Source: Sphingomonas xinjiangensis
GTDB taxonomy: Bacteria; Pseudomonadota; Alphaproteobacteria; Sphingomonadales; Sphingomonadaceae
Direction: 5' to 3'
DNA length: 64,000 bases
NCBI RefSeq assembly: GCF_014199255.1
Contig: NZ_JACIJF010000002.1
Span: 1-64,000 of the forward strand
How positions within the stretch are numbered: the first letter of the stretch is position 1; each line of letters opens with the position of its first letter. Shown one piece after another: positions 1 through 7,966 of this stretch. The translations under genes were made by a program, and so were the position numbers. The notes under the pieces were generated by a model. The model saw only the letters and a program-made list of their open reading frames with translations. It was not told the DNA's origin and made no database searches.

Positions 1-62
1 GCACCATGGGCATGAAATACATTCTTGGCGATATCCAAACCAATCGTGGTAACTTCCGACAT
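1..62 (-). CDS. IS110-family transposase, N-terminal fragment (runs off window)
   Basis: Reading leftward from an ATG at 62, the first 20 codons give MSEVTTIGLDIAKNVFHAHG. The GLDIAKNVF stretch is the hallmark N-terminus of IS110-family (DEDD) transposases and contains the first catalytic Asp. A strong ribosome binding site (GAGGAGG at 68-74 on the minus strand) supports this start. The rest of the gene lies beyond position 1. IS110 elements usually lack terminal inverted repeats, so the element's outer end, somewhere to the right of 62, cannot be placed. It marks the left edge of a stretch of eroded, laterally acquired DNA. Confidence 0.85.
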   Translation of the reverse strand, partial: MSEVTTIGLDIAKNVFHAHG

Positions 63-592
63 GGACGCCTCCTCAAGTGGTGTTCAACACCTCCAATATG
101 GCACATCGATGCCGTCGGGGGGCGTCCACCCCATCACCCACCTTTCCCTTGACGGAATGCCAAAATTGATCTCAGATCAGGTCGCACACGGGTACACACC
201 GTGTGTACAAACCGATGGGTAAGCGACCCACGAAACGCGCAGAAATACGTGCTTTTTGGCTGGAGCAACGCCTCCCGTAGGGGTCACCAATTTTTTCAGC
301 ACTAGCTGTGAATGGTTGGCGGCATATGAGAGCTTCCCCAACGCATCCCCAATGGGTTTGGCGGACTTTTGTGAACGCTGACGAACGCGGTCTCAGATCG
401 GTTTATCCCTTTAGCCGACATGCCTACCGGTCAGACAAAAGTAACGAGCCGGCTCAACAGGGTGGATATGCGTCCGAAGCTTGAGAGCCCGCGTCATGCG
501 CTGGCAGTGGTTGCGGCTTGCACGAGCCGACCGTTGTTGCGGCCCGCAGTTGCCTCGGACTCGCTGCCACCGCATAGCAGACGGCTGGGCGC
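63..592. other. Gene-poor stretch between the IS110 transposase and the dnaE2 remnant
   Basis: The first part is presumably the upstream flank of the IS110 transposase. The only other signal is a tRNA-Glu-like 3' end at 273-290, listed separately. Short open frames at 25-222 and 420-632 have no convincing start signal or recognisable family, so I do not call them genes. Confidence 0.5.
273..290 (+). repeat. Putative att site: 3' end of tRNA-Glu (left copy)
   Basis: The bases TCCCGTAGGGGTCACCAA match, from memory, the 3' end of alphaproteobacterial tRNA-Glu (half of the T stem, acceptor strand, discriminator A and CCA). No tRNA body precedes it, so it is a fragment and not a gene. It matches 3207-3224 in 17 of 18 positions in the same orientation. 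Integrases commonly use tRNA 3' ends as attB and leave such direct repeats at both ends of an island. Confidence 0.6.
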
Positions 593-963
593 TACCCGGA
601 CGATATCACGCTCAAGGTCCGAGCGCAGCTGACACATGAACTGAAGCTCATCGCCGAGCTCGATTACGCGCTATGCCGCGCGGGGCGCGGTGCGCGGCGC
701 CGGCAATGCGCTCGCCCTGAGCGAGGACATGACGGCGGGCCTCGCAGCCTCGGTCTGGGGTGGAGCCGGGAGGGCGTCGAGGAGAAGCATGCGAGCGAGC
801 TCAATCTCGACTTGGCCCCATCCGAGGCTGGCACTGACCCTCGAGCGCGCCAAGCAGATGATCGACACGCCGCGGCGTCTATCGCAGCATCCCGCCGGTT
901 TCCTGACTCGCGACCGGCTCGAGGATCTCGTGCCGATTGAGCCGGCGGCGATGAAAGATCGGC
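593..963 (+). pseudogene. dnaE2: Decayed error-prone DNA polymerase DnaE2 (fragment)
   Basis: DnaE2 is the mutagenic C-family polymerase that usually works with ImuA and ImuB. Bases 593-670 read YPDDITLKVRAQLTHELK then LIAELDYA, a known DnaE2 block. The text then jumps (large internal deletion) to GNALALSEDMTAGLAASVWG from about 702. About 762-815 continue in another frame (SREGVEEKHASELNLDL). The frame of the 690 start resumes with LALTLERAKQMIDTPRRLSQ and ends with DLVPIEPAAMKDR at about 961. Fragment order and motifs fit the family; the deletion and at least two frameshifts rule out function. The open frame at 690-1199 follows part of this remnant and is not an independent gene. Confidence 0.8.
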
Positions 964-1303
964 GTAAAAAACCGGTAGAAGCAACCGCAATCATGGAGCG
1001 GCAGAGTCCGGGGGGTGATCACTGGTCTCCAATTCGCATCGGGCCTGCCAAAGACCCGATCGGCAGAACCATACGCCGTATTTGGTGCAAGATCGCGTAC
1101 GGAGAAACGGGGACGCTTGGCGACGTCTCGACCCTTTCCGATCTCACGGGCGACGATCTGATGATTAAACGGATCGCGCCGCATGCTCAGGCAGGATAAA
1201 GGCGGTGAGCTTAGGCCCTCATGACTCACCGCTGGTTCGACCTTGGGGGCACTATAATCAGGGCTGCCGTCCTCGCGGATAGGAGTTAAGTTCTGGGAGC
1301 GAA
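964..1303. other. Intergenic stretch with no recognisable gene
   Basis: About 340 bases between the last dnaE2-like block and the Lrp/AsnC gene. The dnaE2 reading frame stays open to 1199 but loses all similarity to the family. I see no RNA gene, clear terminator or repeat here. Confidence 0.5.
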
Positions 1304-1792
1304 CTACGGTACGACAATCTCCGCGCCGGCCTTCACCCTATCGAGGGCAATCAGGCTGCGGAAACTCGCCACCGCCTCGTTCTGCGCGAACAATCTGCGA
1401 GTGGCTGCCTCATATGTCACCATGTCGCGCGAGACGATCACCAGTACGAAGCTTATCCCGCCAGTGACATAGTAGCATTGCTGCACCTCGGGTGCGTCAC
1501 GGAACAACGCCTTGGCGGCATCGACGGTAGCCGATCGCTCGTCCGTCAGATGAACTTCGACAATCGAGGTAATGGCCATCCCGATCGCGGCCGTGTCCAA
1601 GATCGCAGCGTTTTGCGTGATGATGCCGGCATCTTCCATCGCCGCGATCCGCCGCTGCACGGCCGCCGTAGAAAGGTTGACGCGCTCGGCAATCGTCCTC
1701 TGCGGTGTTTTCGCGTCCTGCTGAACGATGCGCAGGATGGCTCGATCGAAGCTGTCGAGAGATGGGCGACGAGAGGAGGATGTGCGAGCCAT
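1304..1792 (-). CDS. Lrp/AsnC family transcriptional regulator
   Basis: This 162-residue protein has the usual length and layout of the Lrp/AsnC family. An N-terminal helix-turn-helix comes first (LDSFDRAILRIVQQDAKTPQ, then IAERVNLSTAAVQRRIAAME, residues about 13-53), followed by an alpha/beta ligand-binding (RAM) domain containing the YYVTGGISFVLVIVSRDM segment near residue 108. It is transcribed divergently from the EamA exporter at 1885 with only 92 bases between them, the typical arrangement for a regulator of an amino-acid exporter. The effector cannot be told from sequence. Confidence 0.9.
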   Translation of the reverse strand: MARTSSSRRPSLDSFDRAILRIVQQDAKTPQRTIAERVNLSTAAVQRRIAAMEDAGIITQNAAILDTAAIGMAITSIVEVHLTDERSATVDAAKALFRDAPEVQQCYYVTGGISFVLVIVSRDMVTYEAATRRLFAQNEAVASFRSLIALDRVKAGAEIVVP

Positions 1793-1884
1793 AGGCGAGT
1801 AATTGTTGCATTTTGGCCGGGCATCAAGCGCACATTGCGCTCAACTTCGATGATATGATCCTTCGCTAGAAGCGGGGATCAACC

Positions 1885-2856
1885 ATGAATGCTGTCTGGG
1901 CCAGAGCCAATAAGAGCAAGAGCGCGCTTGGTGTTGTATGCGGAACGGGGGCCGGCGCGCTGTGGGGATTGGTTTTCCTGGCGCCGGAGCTCGTGCGCGA
2001 CTTCACACCGCTTCAGCTCGCGATCGGCCGCTATCTTGCCTATGGTCTCATCGCAGCAGTGCTGATCGCGCCGCGTTGGCGAACGCTGGTGCCCACGATC
2101 ATGCGAAAAGACTGGATCGCGTTGATCTGGCTCTCGCTAGCGGGGAACACGCTCTACTATGTCTTGCTTTCGACAGCGGTTCAGACCGGCGGCATCGCTA
2201 TGACCTCGCTGATCATCGGATTTTTACCTGTCGCTGTCACCGTCATCGGCAGCCGTGATAAGGGCGCGGTCTCGCTCACCAATTTAGCACCCTCCTTGGT
2301 CCTATGCACCGCCGGCGCGGTATGCATCGGATGGCAAAGGCTCGCCGCACCTGTTTCCGGCCAAGCCGACGGGCAGCTACTTGGGCTCGCTTGCGCGATC
2401 GGAGCGTTGGCATCCTGGACTGCTTATGCGGTGGGCAATGCGCGCTGCCTCTCCCGCCTCGATCACGTAACGGCGCATGACTGGAATCTGCTGACCGGCG
2501 TTATCACGGGCGCGCAGGCCGTGTTGCTGATTCCGCTGACGCTCGCGTTTGAGCCCATCCGTCACGCCGCCGCGTCCTGGGCGCATCTGGCGATCGTTTC
2601 GGTGGGCGTCGCGGTCGCCGCTTCGATCTTTGGCAACGCGTTTTGGAACCGGATGAGCCGCCTCCTGCCGCTGACGATGGTGGGGCAGATGATCCTGTTT
2701 GAGACGCTGTTCGCGCTGCTTTATGGCTTTCTTTGGGAACGCCGCCTGCCATCGCCAATGGAGGTGGCGGCCTTCGGGCTTGTCGTTGCGAGCGTGATGA
2801 GCTGCATCGCCGCTCATCGGAAGCAGCCGGATGCTGCCGCAGTGGCACCGGCGTGA
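1885..2856 (+). CDS. EamA/DMT-family inner-membrane exporter
   Basis: A 323-residue protein with about ten hydrophobic segments arranged as two EamA repeats, the layout of drug/metabolite transporters such as amino-acid exporters. Segments such as GALWGLVFLAPELVRDFTPL and the C-terminal GFLWERRLPSPMEVAAFGLV fit the family. The divergent Lrp/AsnC gene makes an amino acid or related compound a reasonable guess for the substrate. Its stop overlaps the GTG start of the next EamA gene (GTGA at 2853-2856), so the two were probably co-transcribed. Confidence 0.88.
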   Translation: MNAVWARANKSKSALGVVCGTGAGALWGLVFLAPELVRDFTPLQLAIGRYLAYGLIAAVLIAPRWRTLVPTIMRKDWIALIWLSLAGNTLYYVLLSTAVQTGGIAMTSLIIGFLPVAVTVIGSRDKGAVSLTNLAPSLVLCTAGAVCIGWQRLAAPVSGQADGQLLGLACAIGALASWTAYAVGNARCLSRLDHVTAHDWNLLTGVITGAQAVLLIPLTLAFEPIRHAAASWAHLAIVSVGVAVAASIFGNAFWNRMSRLLPLTMVGQMILFETLFALLYGFLWERRLPSPMEVAAFGLVVASVMSCIAAHRKQPDAAAVAPA

Positions 2857-3254
2857 CGGTGCTCGATACTCCCACACGCGCGAGCATGCTCGCGGGCCCC
2901 GCCATCGTCGCGTCGCAAGTGTCGATCAACTTCGGCGCGGCGAAGGCGATCTTTCCCGCAGTTGGGCCGGAAGCGGTGGCCATGCTGCGCACCGGCATAT
3001 CGGCCGTGTTGCTGCTGATTTTTGCTCGACCTTGGCGGGCTAGTCCGACGCCCACGCAGCTTGGCTGGCTCACCGTTTACGGTTCGATGCTCGGTGGCAT
3101 GAGCCTGCTGATATATTGGGCAATAGAGCGGATCCCTATTGGCGTCGCGGTCGCCATCGAAATCTGCGGTCCGCTCGCGGTGGTGTTGGGGAAGCACGGG
3201 TCCGATTCCCGTACGGGTCACCAAACAACGAAATCTTCCTCTTCGTTTTCGTGA
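2853..3254 (+). pseudogene. Truncated EamA-family exporter (RhtA-like N-terminal part)
   Basis: The GTG start at 2853 overlaps the upstream EamA stop. The text then reads like a DMT exporter of the threonine/homoserine (RhtA) type, including QVSINFGAAKAIFPAVGPEA and VAVAIEICGPLAVVL. Family similarity ends at about 3187, after roughly 112 of an expected 290 residues. The frame continues only as GKHGSDSRTGHQ, which is translation of the tRNA-Glu-like 3' end at 3196-3223. The gene was therefore cut at the recombination site and should not make a working transporter. Confidence 0.8.
3196..3224 (+). repeat. Putative att site: T arm and 3' end of tRNA-Glu (right copy)
   Basis: Bases 3196-3212 form a perfect T arm (stem ACGGG/CCCGT, loop TCCGATT). 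Next come seven acceptor-strand bases, A73 and CCA at 3221-3223. No 5' half of a tRNA precedes it; the sequence upstream is the truncated EamA gene. It resembles the tRNA-Glu 3' end with one change in the T loop and one in the acceptor strand. The last 18 bases repeat 273-290 with one mismatch. I read it as the right att scar of an integrated island. Confidence 0.6.
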
Positions 3255-3350
3255 CGAAGCGACCATTCTCATGATCACCCGATATCCTCAGCGTGATTGA
3301 GACAACGACGCCGCGTGCAATCAGCACGTCGTTCGTTTCACCGCAGTGAC

Positions 3351-3434
3351 ATAGGATCGGGCGAAAGCCCGAGGTCCTATCTAGGGTGGCATGCCGAGTC
3401 TCAAAGGCGCGGCAGCAGCACTTGCCACTTTGAG
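3351..3434. other. Two adjacent stable hairpins in an intergenic region; possible structured RNA
   Basis: Hairpin one (3351-3380) pairs ATAGGA with TCCTAT outside CGGGC/GCCCG closed by a GAAA tetraloop. Hairpin two (3400-3434) pairs CTCAAAG with CTTTGAG and inside it GGCA with TGCC. They lie in the 238-base gap between the right att scar and the LacI gene. No T-run follows either one, so they do not look like simple terminators. I do not recognise an RNA family, and the strand is unknown. Confidence 0.35.
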
Positions 3435-3492
3435 GAGTGGCCTTGCGCCTCAGATGCCCGGGATCATCGCCGCAAGTAGCTTCTCCGCCCGC

Positions 3493-4524
3493 TCAGTCCT
3501 CGCGCGGGGGTGCAACGGAGGCGCGATGAATGAGCGTGGATGGAAATAGCGACGGCTCCTCCACCGCCTGGTCGTCGCCGAAGAAGTCGGTGAGCAATTT
3601 CAATGCAGCCGATCGTGCCATCGAAATGATCGGCCAGTGTACGGTGGTCATCGGCGGCCAGATATGGCTTGCGATCGCAGTGTCGTCGAAGCCGATAATG
3701 GACAGGTTTTCCGGCACGGTCATGCCCCGCCGCATGGCGGCGTGAAGTGTTGCCGCCGCCATCTCGTCGTTGGACGCGAAGATCGCAGTTGGACGAGGGG
3801 ATAGATCCAGGAGCCGGTCGGCGGCGGCGAGCCCGGTTTCGAAGGTGTAGTTCCCGTCGGCGATCAGGCTGCGCGGCAGCTTGATCCCCGCTTCCGCAAG
3901 CGCCTCCTCAAAGCCTTTTCGGCGCTCGCGTGCCGAGCGGAACCCGTGCGGCCCCGCGATCAGGCCAATCCTGCGATGTCCCAGCGACAGTAGATGCTTC
4001 ACTGCGTCCCGAACCACATCGGCATCGTTCGAGGCCACCATATGCTTGGCGCTGTCGAGAGTCGCCGATCCCATCCGTACATAGCGGATGCCGAGTTCGC
4101 GGCAGAGATCGGCAACCATCTCATTCTCAGACACCGGCGGCAGGAACATGACGCCGTAAAGCCGTTGCCGTTCGAGAAATGCGCGGATATCCTGCAGCAT
4201 GGTTGACGAACCCCGGTCGATCGGGCGAACGATCAACTCGAATTCGGTGTCACGCATCGCTTCGAGCATGCCGGCCTGCACGTTCATCACCATCTGCGCG
4301 TTGGGATTGTCGTGAACGAGGCCGATCAGGAAATTATGCCGCAGCGCCAGCGCGCGCGCCTGCACGTTCGGCACATAGCCGATCTCGGCGATCACCGCTT
4401 CAACCTTGGCGCGGGTGCTTCCGTTCAACAAGGGCGAGCGGTTGATCACCCGGCTGACGGTCTTCTTCGAAACACCGGCTAGCCGGGCAACGTCGTTGAT
4501 GGTGGGCTTGCCCTGGCTCTGCAT
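3493..4524 (-). CDS. LacI-family regulator of the pectin locus
   Basis: This 343-residue protein starts with a LacI DNA-binding domain (TINDVARLAGVSKKTVSRVI, residues 8-27, then the hinge around PNVQARALA). A periplasmic-binding-protein-like effector domain follows, with HRRIGLIAGP and the C-terminal IIGFDDTAIA stretch typical of the family. It is divergent from the pectate lyase gene, with 130 bases between the starts. Its position at the head of a galacturonate cluster suggests it senses a pectin-derived sugar acid (inference). It is a candidate binder of the ACCGGT sites listed below. Confidence 0.92.
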   Translation of the reverse strand: MQSQGKPTINDVARLAGVSKKTVSRVINRSPLLNGSTRAKVEAVIAEIGYVPNVQARALALRHNFLIGLVHDNPNAQMVMNVQAGMLEAMRDTEFELIVRPIDRGSSTMLQDIRAFLERQRLYGVMFLPPVSENEMVADLCRELGIRYVRMGSATLDSAKHMVASNDADVVRDAVKHLLSLGHRRIGLIAGPHGFRSARERRKGFEEALAEAGIKLPRSLIADGNYTFETGLAAADRLLDLSPRPTAIFASNDEMAAATLHAAMRRGMTVPENLSIIGFDDTAIASHIWPPMTTVHWPIISMARSAALKLLTDFFGDDQAVEEPSLFPSTLIHRASVAPPRED

Positions 4525-4610
4525 GTCGTAACGCTAGACCGTCCGGAAAGCTGTGGCAATTTGTCTCGGGGACAGCGCTTGCGTGCGAAAAGGTGCGCCC
4601 GTACCAGGTA

Positions 4611-4624
4611 GGTAACCGGTATCA
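4611..4624. promoter_or_regulatory. Candidate LacI-type operator upstream of the pectate lyase
   Basis: GGTAACCGGTATCA at 4611-4624 has the ACCGGT core and one good half-site (GGTATCA) of the motif TGAYACCGGTRTCA. Better copies lie at 16110-16123, 16186-16199 and 20430-20443. The site is 30 bases before the lyase start and within the LacI/lyase divergent promoter region. The left half is degenerate, so this is the weakest of the four. Confidence 0.4.
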
Positions 4625-4654
4625 GCCGGATTCGCTGCTGGAGAGGCTCTGCCC

Positions 4655-6010
4655 ATGAATCCTTCCTTTCTCCTCGCTACACTGCTCGTCTGCGGTGCGA
4701 CAGTTCCTGCCGGAGCGCAGACCGCTTTCCCCGGCGCCGTAGGACCTGCGGCACAGACGCCAGGAGGCCGTGGCGGACAGATCATCCGGGTCACAAACCT
4801 GGACTCTGATGGTCCTGGCTCGCTCAAGGCAGCGATCGAGACCAAGGGGCCGCGTATCGTCGTGTTCGAAGTGGGTGGCGTCATCGATCTGCGCCGCGCG
4901 GTGTTGAACATCAGCGAGCCCTTCTTGACCATCGCTGGTCAGACCGCGCCCTCCCCTGGTATCACCATCATCCGTGGTGGGATCGACCTGAAGACGCATG
5001 ACGTGATCATCCGCCATCTGCGTATCAAGACCGGTGCGGATGGGCAGCCTAAGCGCAGCGGCTGGGAGGCCGACGCCTTCTCGACCGTAGCGGCCAGCAA
5101 CGTCGTCATCGACCATAACAGCTTCACATGGGCGATCGACGAAAACATGTCCGCGTCTGGTCCACGCTTCGGCGGGAACACCGTGGAAGAATGGCGCAGG
5201 AACACTAGCCACAACATCACCTTTTCGAACAACCTCGCCGCCGAGGGGCTTGCCAATGCCAGCCATCCAAAGGGTGAGCATTCGAAGGGTTCGCTGGTCC
5301 ATGACAATAGTGCAGGGATCGTCTTCTACCGTAACCTGTGGGCACACAGCGTCGAACGGCATCCGCTCGTCAAAGGGGGTGCAAAGGTGCTGATGGTCAA
5401 CAACCTGATCTACAATCCCGGCCATCGCGCCGTGCATTACAACCTGATGGCGCTTGAATGGGGCGATCACCCCTATGTCACTGGTGAGATCACCGCGATT
5501 GGCAACGTCATGCGCGCCGGCAGCGATACGGACCCGGGCTTGCCGTTCCTGATGATCGGGGGTGACGGCGACCTTTCCTACTATGGACGCGACAATCGGG
5601 CAGTCGACCGCTTCGGCAGCAAACTGCCGATGTTCGGCCGCTATGGCGAGACCCGCGCCAAGATCATCGAATCCGCCACGCCGCTGGCGCAGCCAGCTGG
5701 CATGAAGATCCTGCCTTCAGGCGAGGTCGAAACGAGTGTGCTGGGATCCGCAGGCGCACGTCCTTGGGATCGAGATGACGACGATATCCGCGTGTTGTTC
5801 TTCGTAGCCGAAGGACGCGGGGACATCATCGATGACGAAACCGAAGTAAGCGCCTATCCCGCGCCCAAACCGACACTGTCCAGGTTCGTCGAGGGGGATT
5901 GGAACCTCGATACGATGGAACCCAGGTCCGGTCTTTACCCGGGCCAGAAAAGCGCTGCCCAGGAAGCACTCACCACACGCGACCAAGCCATGCGCAAGAG
6001 GGCAAACTGA
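4655..6010 (+). CDS. Secreted pectate lyase, PL1 family
   Basis: Pectate lyases cut polygalacturonate by beta-elimination and release unsaturated oligogalacturonides. The 451-residue product has an N-terminal signal peptide (LLATLLVCGATVPAGAQ, cleavage near residue 22). The right-handed beta-helix text of PL1 enzymes follows: GGRGGQIIRVTNLDSDGPGS, IAGQTAP, VIIRHLRIKTG, DAFSTV, VVIDHNSFTWAIDEN and ERHPLVKGGAKVLMVNN. Unlike plant-type pectate lyases it uses the long bacterial form with a C-terminal extension. A GGAGAGG site precedes the ATG. It probably acts outside the cytoplasm to supply the TonB receptor and the uptake genes downstream; the cupin gene overlaps its stop codon. Confidence 0.92.
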   Translation: MNPSFLLATLLVCGATVPAGAQTAFPGAVGPAAQTPGGRGGQIIRVTNLDSDGPGSLKAAIETKGPRIVVFEVGGVIDLRRAVLNISEPFLTIAGQTAPSPGITIIRGGIDLKTHDVIIRHLRIKTGADGQPKRSGWEADAFSTVAASNVVIDHNSFTWAIDENMSASGPRFGGNTVEEWRRNTSHNITFSNNLAAEGLANASHPKGEHSKGSLVHDNSAGIVFYRNLWAHSVERHPLVKGGAKVLMVNNLIYNPGHRAVHYNLMALEWGDHPYVTGEITAIGNVMRAGSDTDPGLPFLMIGGDGDLSYYGRDNRAVDRFGSKLPMFGRYGETRAKIIESATPLAQPAGMKILPSGEVETSVLGSAGARPWDRDDDDIRVLFFVAEGRGDIIDDETEVSAYPAPKPTLSRFVEGDWNLDTMEPRSGLYPGQKSAAQEALTTRDQAMRKRAN

Positions 6011-6414
6011 TGATCGCGCGTCTCTTGTTCAGCGCGGGTCTCGCCATGCAGGAAGCGCCGCCAATGGTTGTCATCGACGAGCGCGACACGGTGCGCGAGG
6101 AAGCGCCGCCGCACGGCGCGATCGGCATGAGCACCGCCTATCGCATCAGTGACGCGGCGCCGCAGCCGCGCACCATGGAGTTCCGCAAGCGGGTGCTGCA
6201 TCCGGGCGCGGCGATTGGCGTGCATCCGATCGCGCATGATGAGGTCTATTACGTCCTCTCGGGACAAGGCGAAGTGACATCGGACGGCATCAGCAAGCCA
6301 TTACGGGCCGGCATGGCCGCCTATCTATACAACAAGGCAAAGGTAGGCATTCGGCAGCTGGGCAAGCAGCCGCTCGTGCTGATCATCACCTATCCCGTGG
6401 CGCCGAAGAGCTGA
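6010..6414 (+). CDS. Small cupin-domain protein
   Basis: This 134-residue single-domain cupin shows the two expected motifs in relaxed form, around HPGAAIGVHPIAHDEVYYVL (residues 61-80) and then the C-terminal beta-strands. The ATG overlaps the pectate lyase stop (TGATG), so the two genes are translationally coupled. The N-terminus is hydrophobic and could be a weak signal peptide. Small cupins are common in pectin clusters, where roles in sugar-acid handling are proposed but not proven. I cannot assign a reaction. Confidence 0.75.
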   Translation: MIARLLFSAGLAMQEAPPMVVIDERDTVREEAPPHGAIGMSTAYRISDAAPQPRTMEFRKRVLHPGAAIGVHPIAHDEVYYVLSGQGEVTSDGISKPLRAGMAAYLYNKAKVGIRQLGKQPLVLIITYPVAPKS

Positions 6415-6415
6415 T

Positions 6416-7966
6416 TTAGCTGCCCGGCTGAACATAGGGGGCGCGCGCGAACAGCTCGCGCTCCCATTGGCGCGGGTCGTTCACGGCACGGCTGTCGGTA
6501 TCGAACACCATCGTAGCGCGATCAGGCAGCGCGTAATTTGCCCATTGCGGAACGGTCCCCCCATTGGGATTGCCCGTGCGGGCGAGATTGGCGAACGCCG
6601 CCATCATTGTGCGGCTTACCTTTTGTGAAGCGGGGCCGGTGCCGCTGATCGAGCCCTGCGCACCCAGCGTCCCGAACACCAACGGGATATCGGCGGTATG
6701 CGGCGCGCCCCGTTCGGGCGCGACCGGCGACTGAAAATCGACCTGATATACCCAGGTCGCTTTCGCTCCAGCCTGGCTCCGCGCATCCGCCTCGATCACC
6801 TGTCCCGGCCAGCTGCGGCCGGCAGTGGTCGCGCGGTAGAAGATGTCGGCGGGACTGTCCTTTGGGAAGTGTGCCCGATACTCGGCGACGATCCACTCGG
6901 GCAGCAGATCGATTTTGAGTTCGGGCGCCATGCGTTGCGGCAGATTGGCCCAGGTCAGTCCCTTCACCTTCTCCGAATCCGGAGCAATAAACGCCTTGGT
7001 CTCGTCGCGCGTGTTGCCAAGGATCATGGGCAACCGATGCGACTGCGGATTGGCATCCGGCCAGAAGGGGTGACGGTGCAGCCACTTCATGTCGAGCACT
7101 GGACCGAAGTACAGCGTCCCACCAATGATTGGGTCAGTCGCTTGCAACCCCTCCACCAACTGCTCGGTCGACGCCTTTAGCAGGGGCGACAGATCGGTTT
7201 CCCGAATGCCGAGCTTGGCAAGATAGGCCTGCGTTCGGCGGGTGGCGTTCATTGGGCCGGACGCGGTTACTTGCTGACCGCTCATCGTGGCCGCGGCGTG
7301 AAACAGCCGTTCGGCGGCGGGAGTCCCCATCAGGGTCGCGATCTTCGCGCCGCCGCCAGATTGGCCAAACAGCATGACCCGGTCGGGGTCACCACCAAAG
7401 ATTGCAACATTGTCCCGTATCCAGCGCAACGCCAACAACAGATCCAACTGGCCGGCATTGCCGCTGTCGGCGAAACGAGGATCGAGGCGGGCGAGGTAAA
7501 GATAACCTAGGGCATTGAGACGGTGGTTTACCGTTACCACCACCACGTCCTCGGTCGCAGCCAGCACCGCGCCATCGTTGAGGGGGTCGGTGACGCTGCC
7601 GTTCGAATAGGCGCCGCCATGGATGTACACCATCACCGCGCGGCGCGCGGTTAAGTTGGCGTCGGGGGTCCAGACGTTGAGGAACAGGCACTCCTCGGCC
7701 TGAGGTCCATAGGGCCCGCGCTGAGGGCAGACGGGGCCAAAAGCATGCGCGGGACGCAGAACGCCGGGTGTGGCGATCGGCACGGGCGCCTGAAAGCGCG
7801 GGGCGCGGCCATACTGGATGCCGAGGAAGCGCTGCACGCCGCCGACCCGGTCGCCTTCAAAATCACCGGCTGGCGTGCGGACCCGTGGGGTGGCGGCGGA
7901 CCAGGCGCGGGTGGGCAGCGCCGCCAGTGCCAGGCCACCCGCAAGCACGGTGCGCCGATCGGTCAC
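6416..7966 (-). CDS. Periplasmic type-B carboxylesterase
   Basis: The 516-residue product begins with a Tat-like leader (TDRRTVLAGGLALAALPTRA). It carries the type-B carboxylesterase fold: EECLFLNVWTP near residue 90, the oxyanion HGGAYSNG, and the nucleophile elbow FGQSGGG near residue 202. A candidate acid lies in the DETKAF region, and the catalytic His in APHTADIPLVFG. It is the last gene of the leftward galacturonate operon, its ATG overlapping the kdgK stop. In that setting it probably removes ester decorations (methyl, acetyl or feruloyl) from pectin fragments; the exact substrate is inferred. It is convergent with the cupin gene one base away. Confidence 0.85.
   Translation of the reverse strand: MTDRRTVLAGGLALAALPTRAWSAATPRVRTPAGDFEGDRVGGVQRFLGIQYGRAPRFQAPVPIATPGVLRPAHAFGPVCPQRGPYGPQAEECLFLNVWTPDANLTARRAVMVYIHGGAYSNGSVTDPLNDGAVLAATEDVVVVTVNHRLNALGYLYLARLDPRFADSGNAGQLDLLLALRWIRDNVAIFGGDPDRVMLFGQSGGGAKIATLMGTPAAERLFHAAATMSGQQVTASGPMNATRRTQAYLAKLGIRETDLSPLLKASTEQLVEGLQATDPIIGGTLYFGPVLDMKWLHRHPFWPDANPQSHRLPMILGNTRDETKAFIAPDSEKVKGLTWANLPQRMAPELKIDLLPEWIVAEYRAHFPKDSPADIFYRATTAGRSWPGQVIEADARSQAGAKATWVYQVDFQSPVAPERGAPHTADIPLVFGTLGAQGSISGTGPASQKVSRTMMAAFANLARTGNPNGGTVPQWANYALPDRATMVFDTDSRAVNDPRQWERELFARAPYVQPGS

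Noticed and set aside
690-1199. Open frame of 169 codons as a gene
   Set aside because: Its first part is out-of-frame and in-frame dnaE2 debris and the rest matches nothing; a GTG start without support.
3191-3224. Intact tRNA or tmRNA gene
   Set aside because: Only the T arm and acceptor 3' strand are present; no D arm, anticodon arm or matching 5' acceptor strand upstream.
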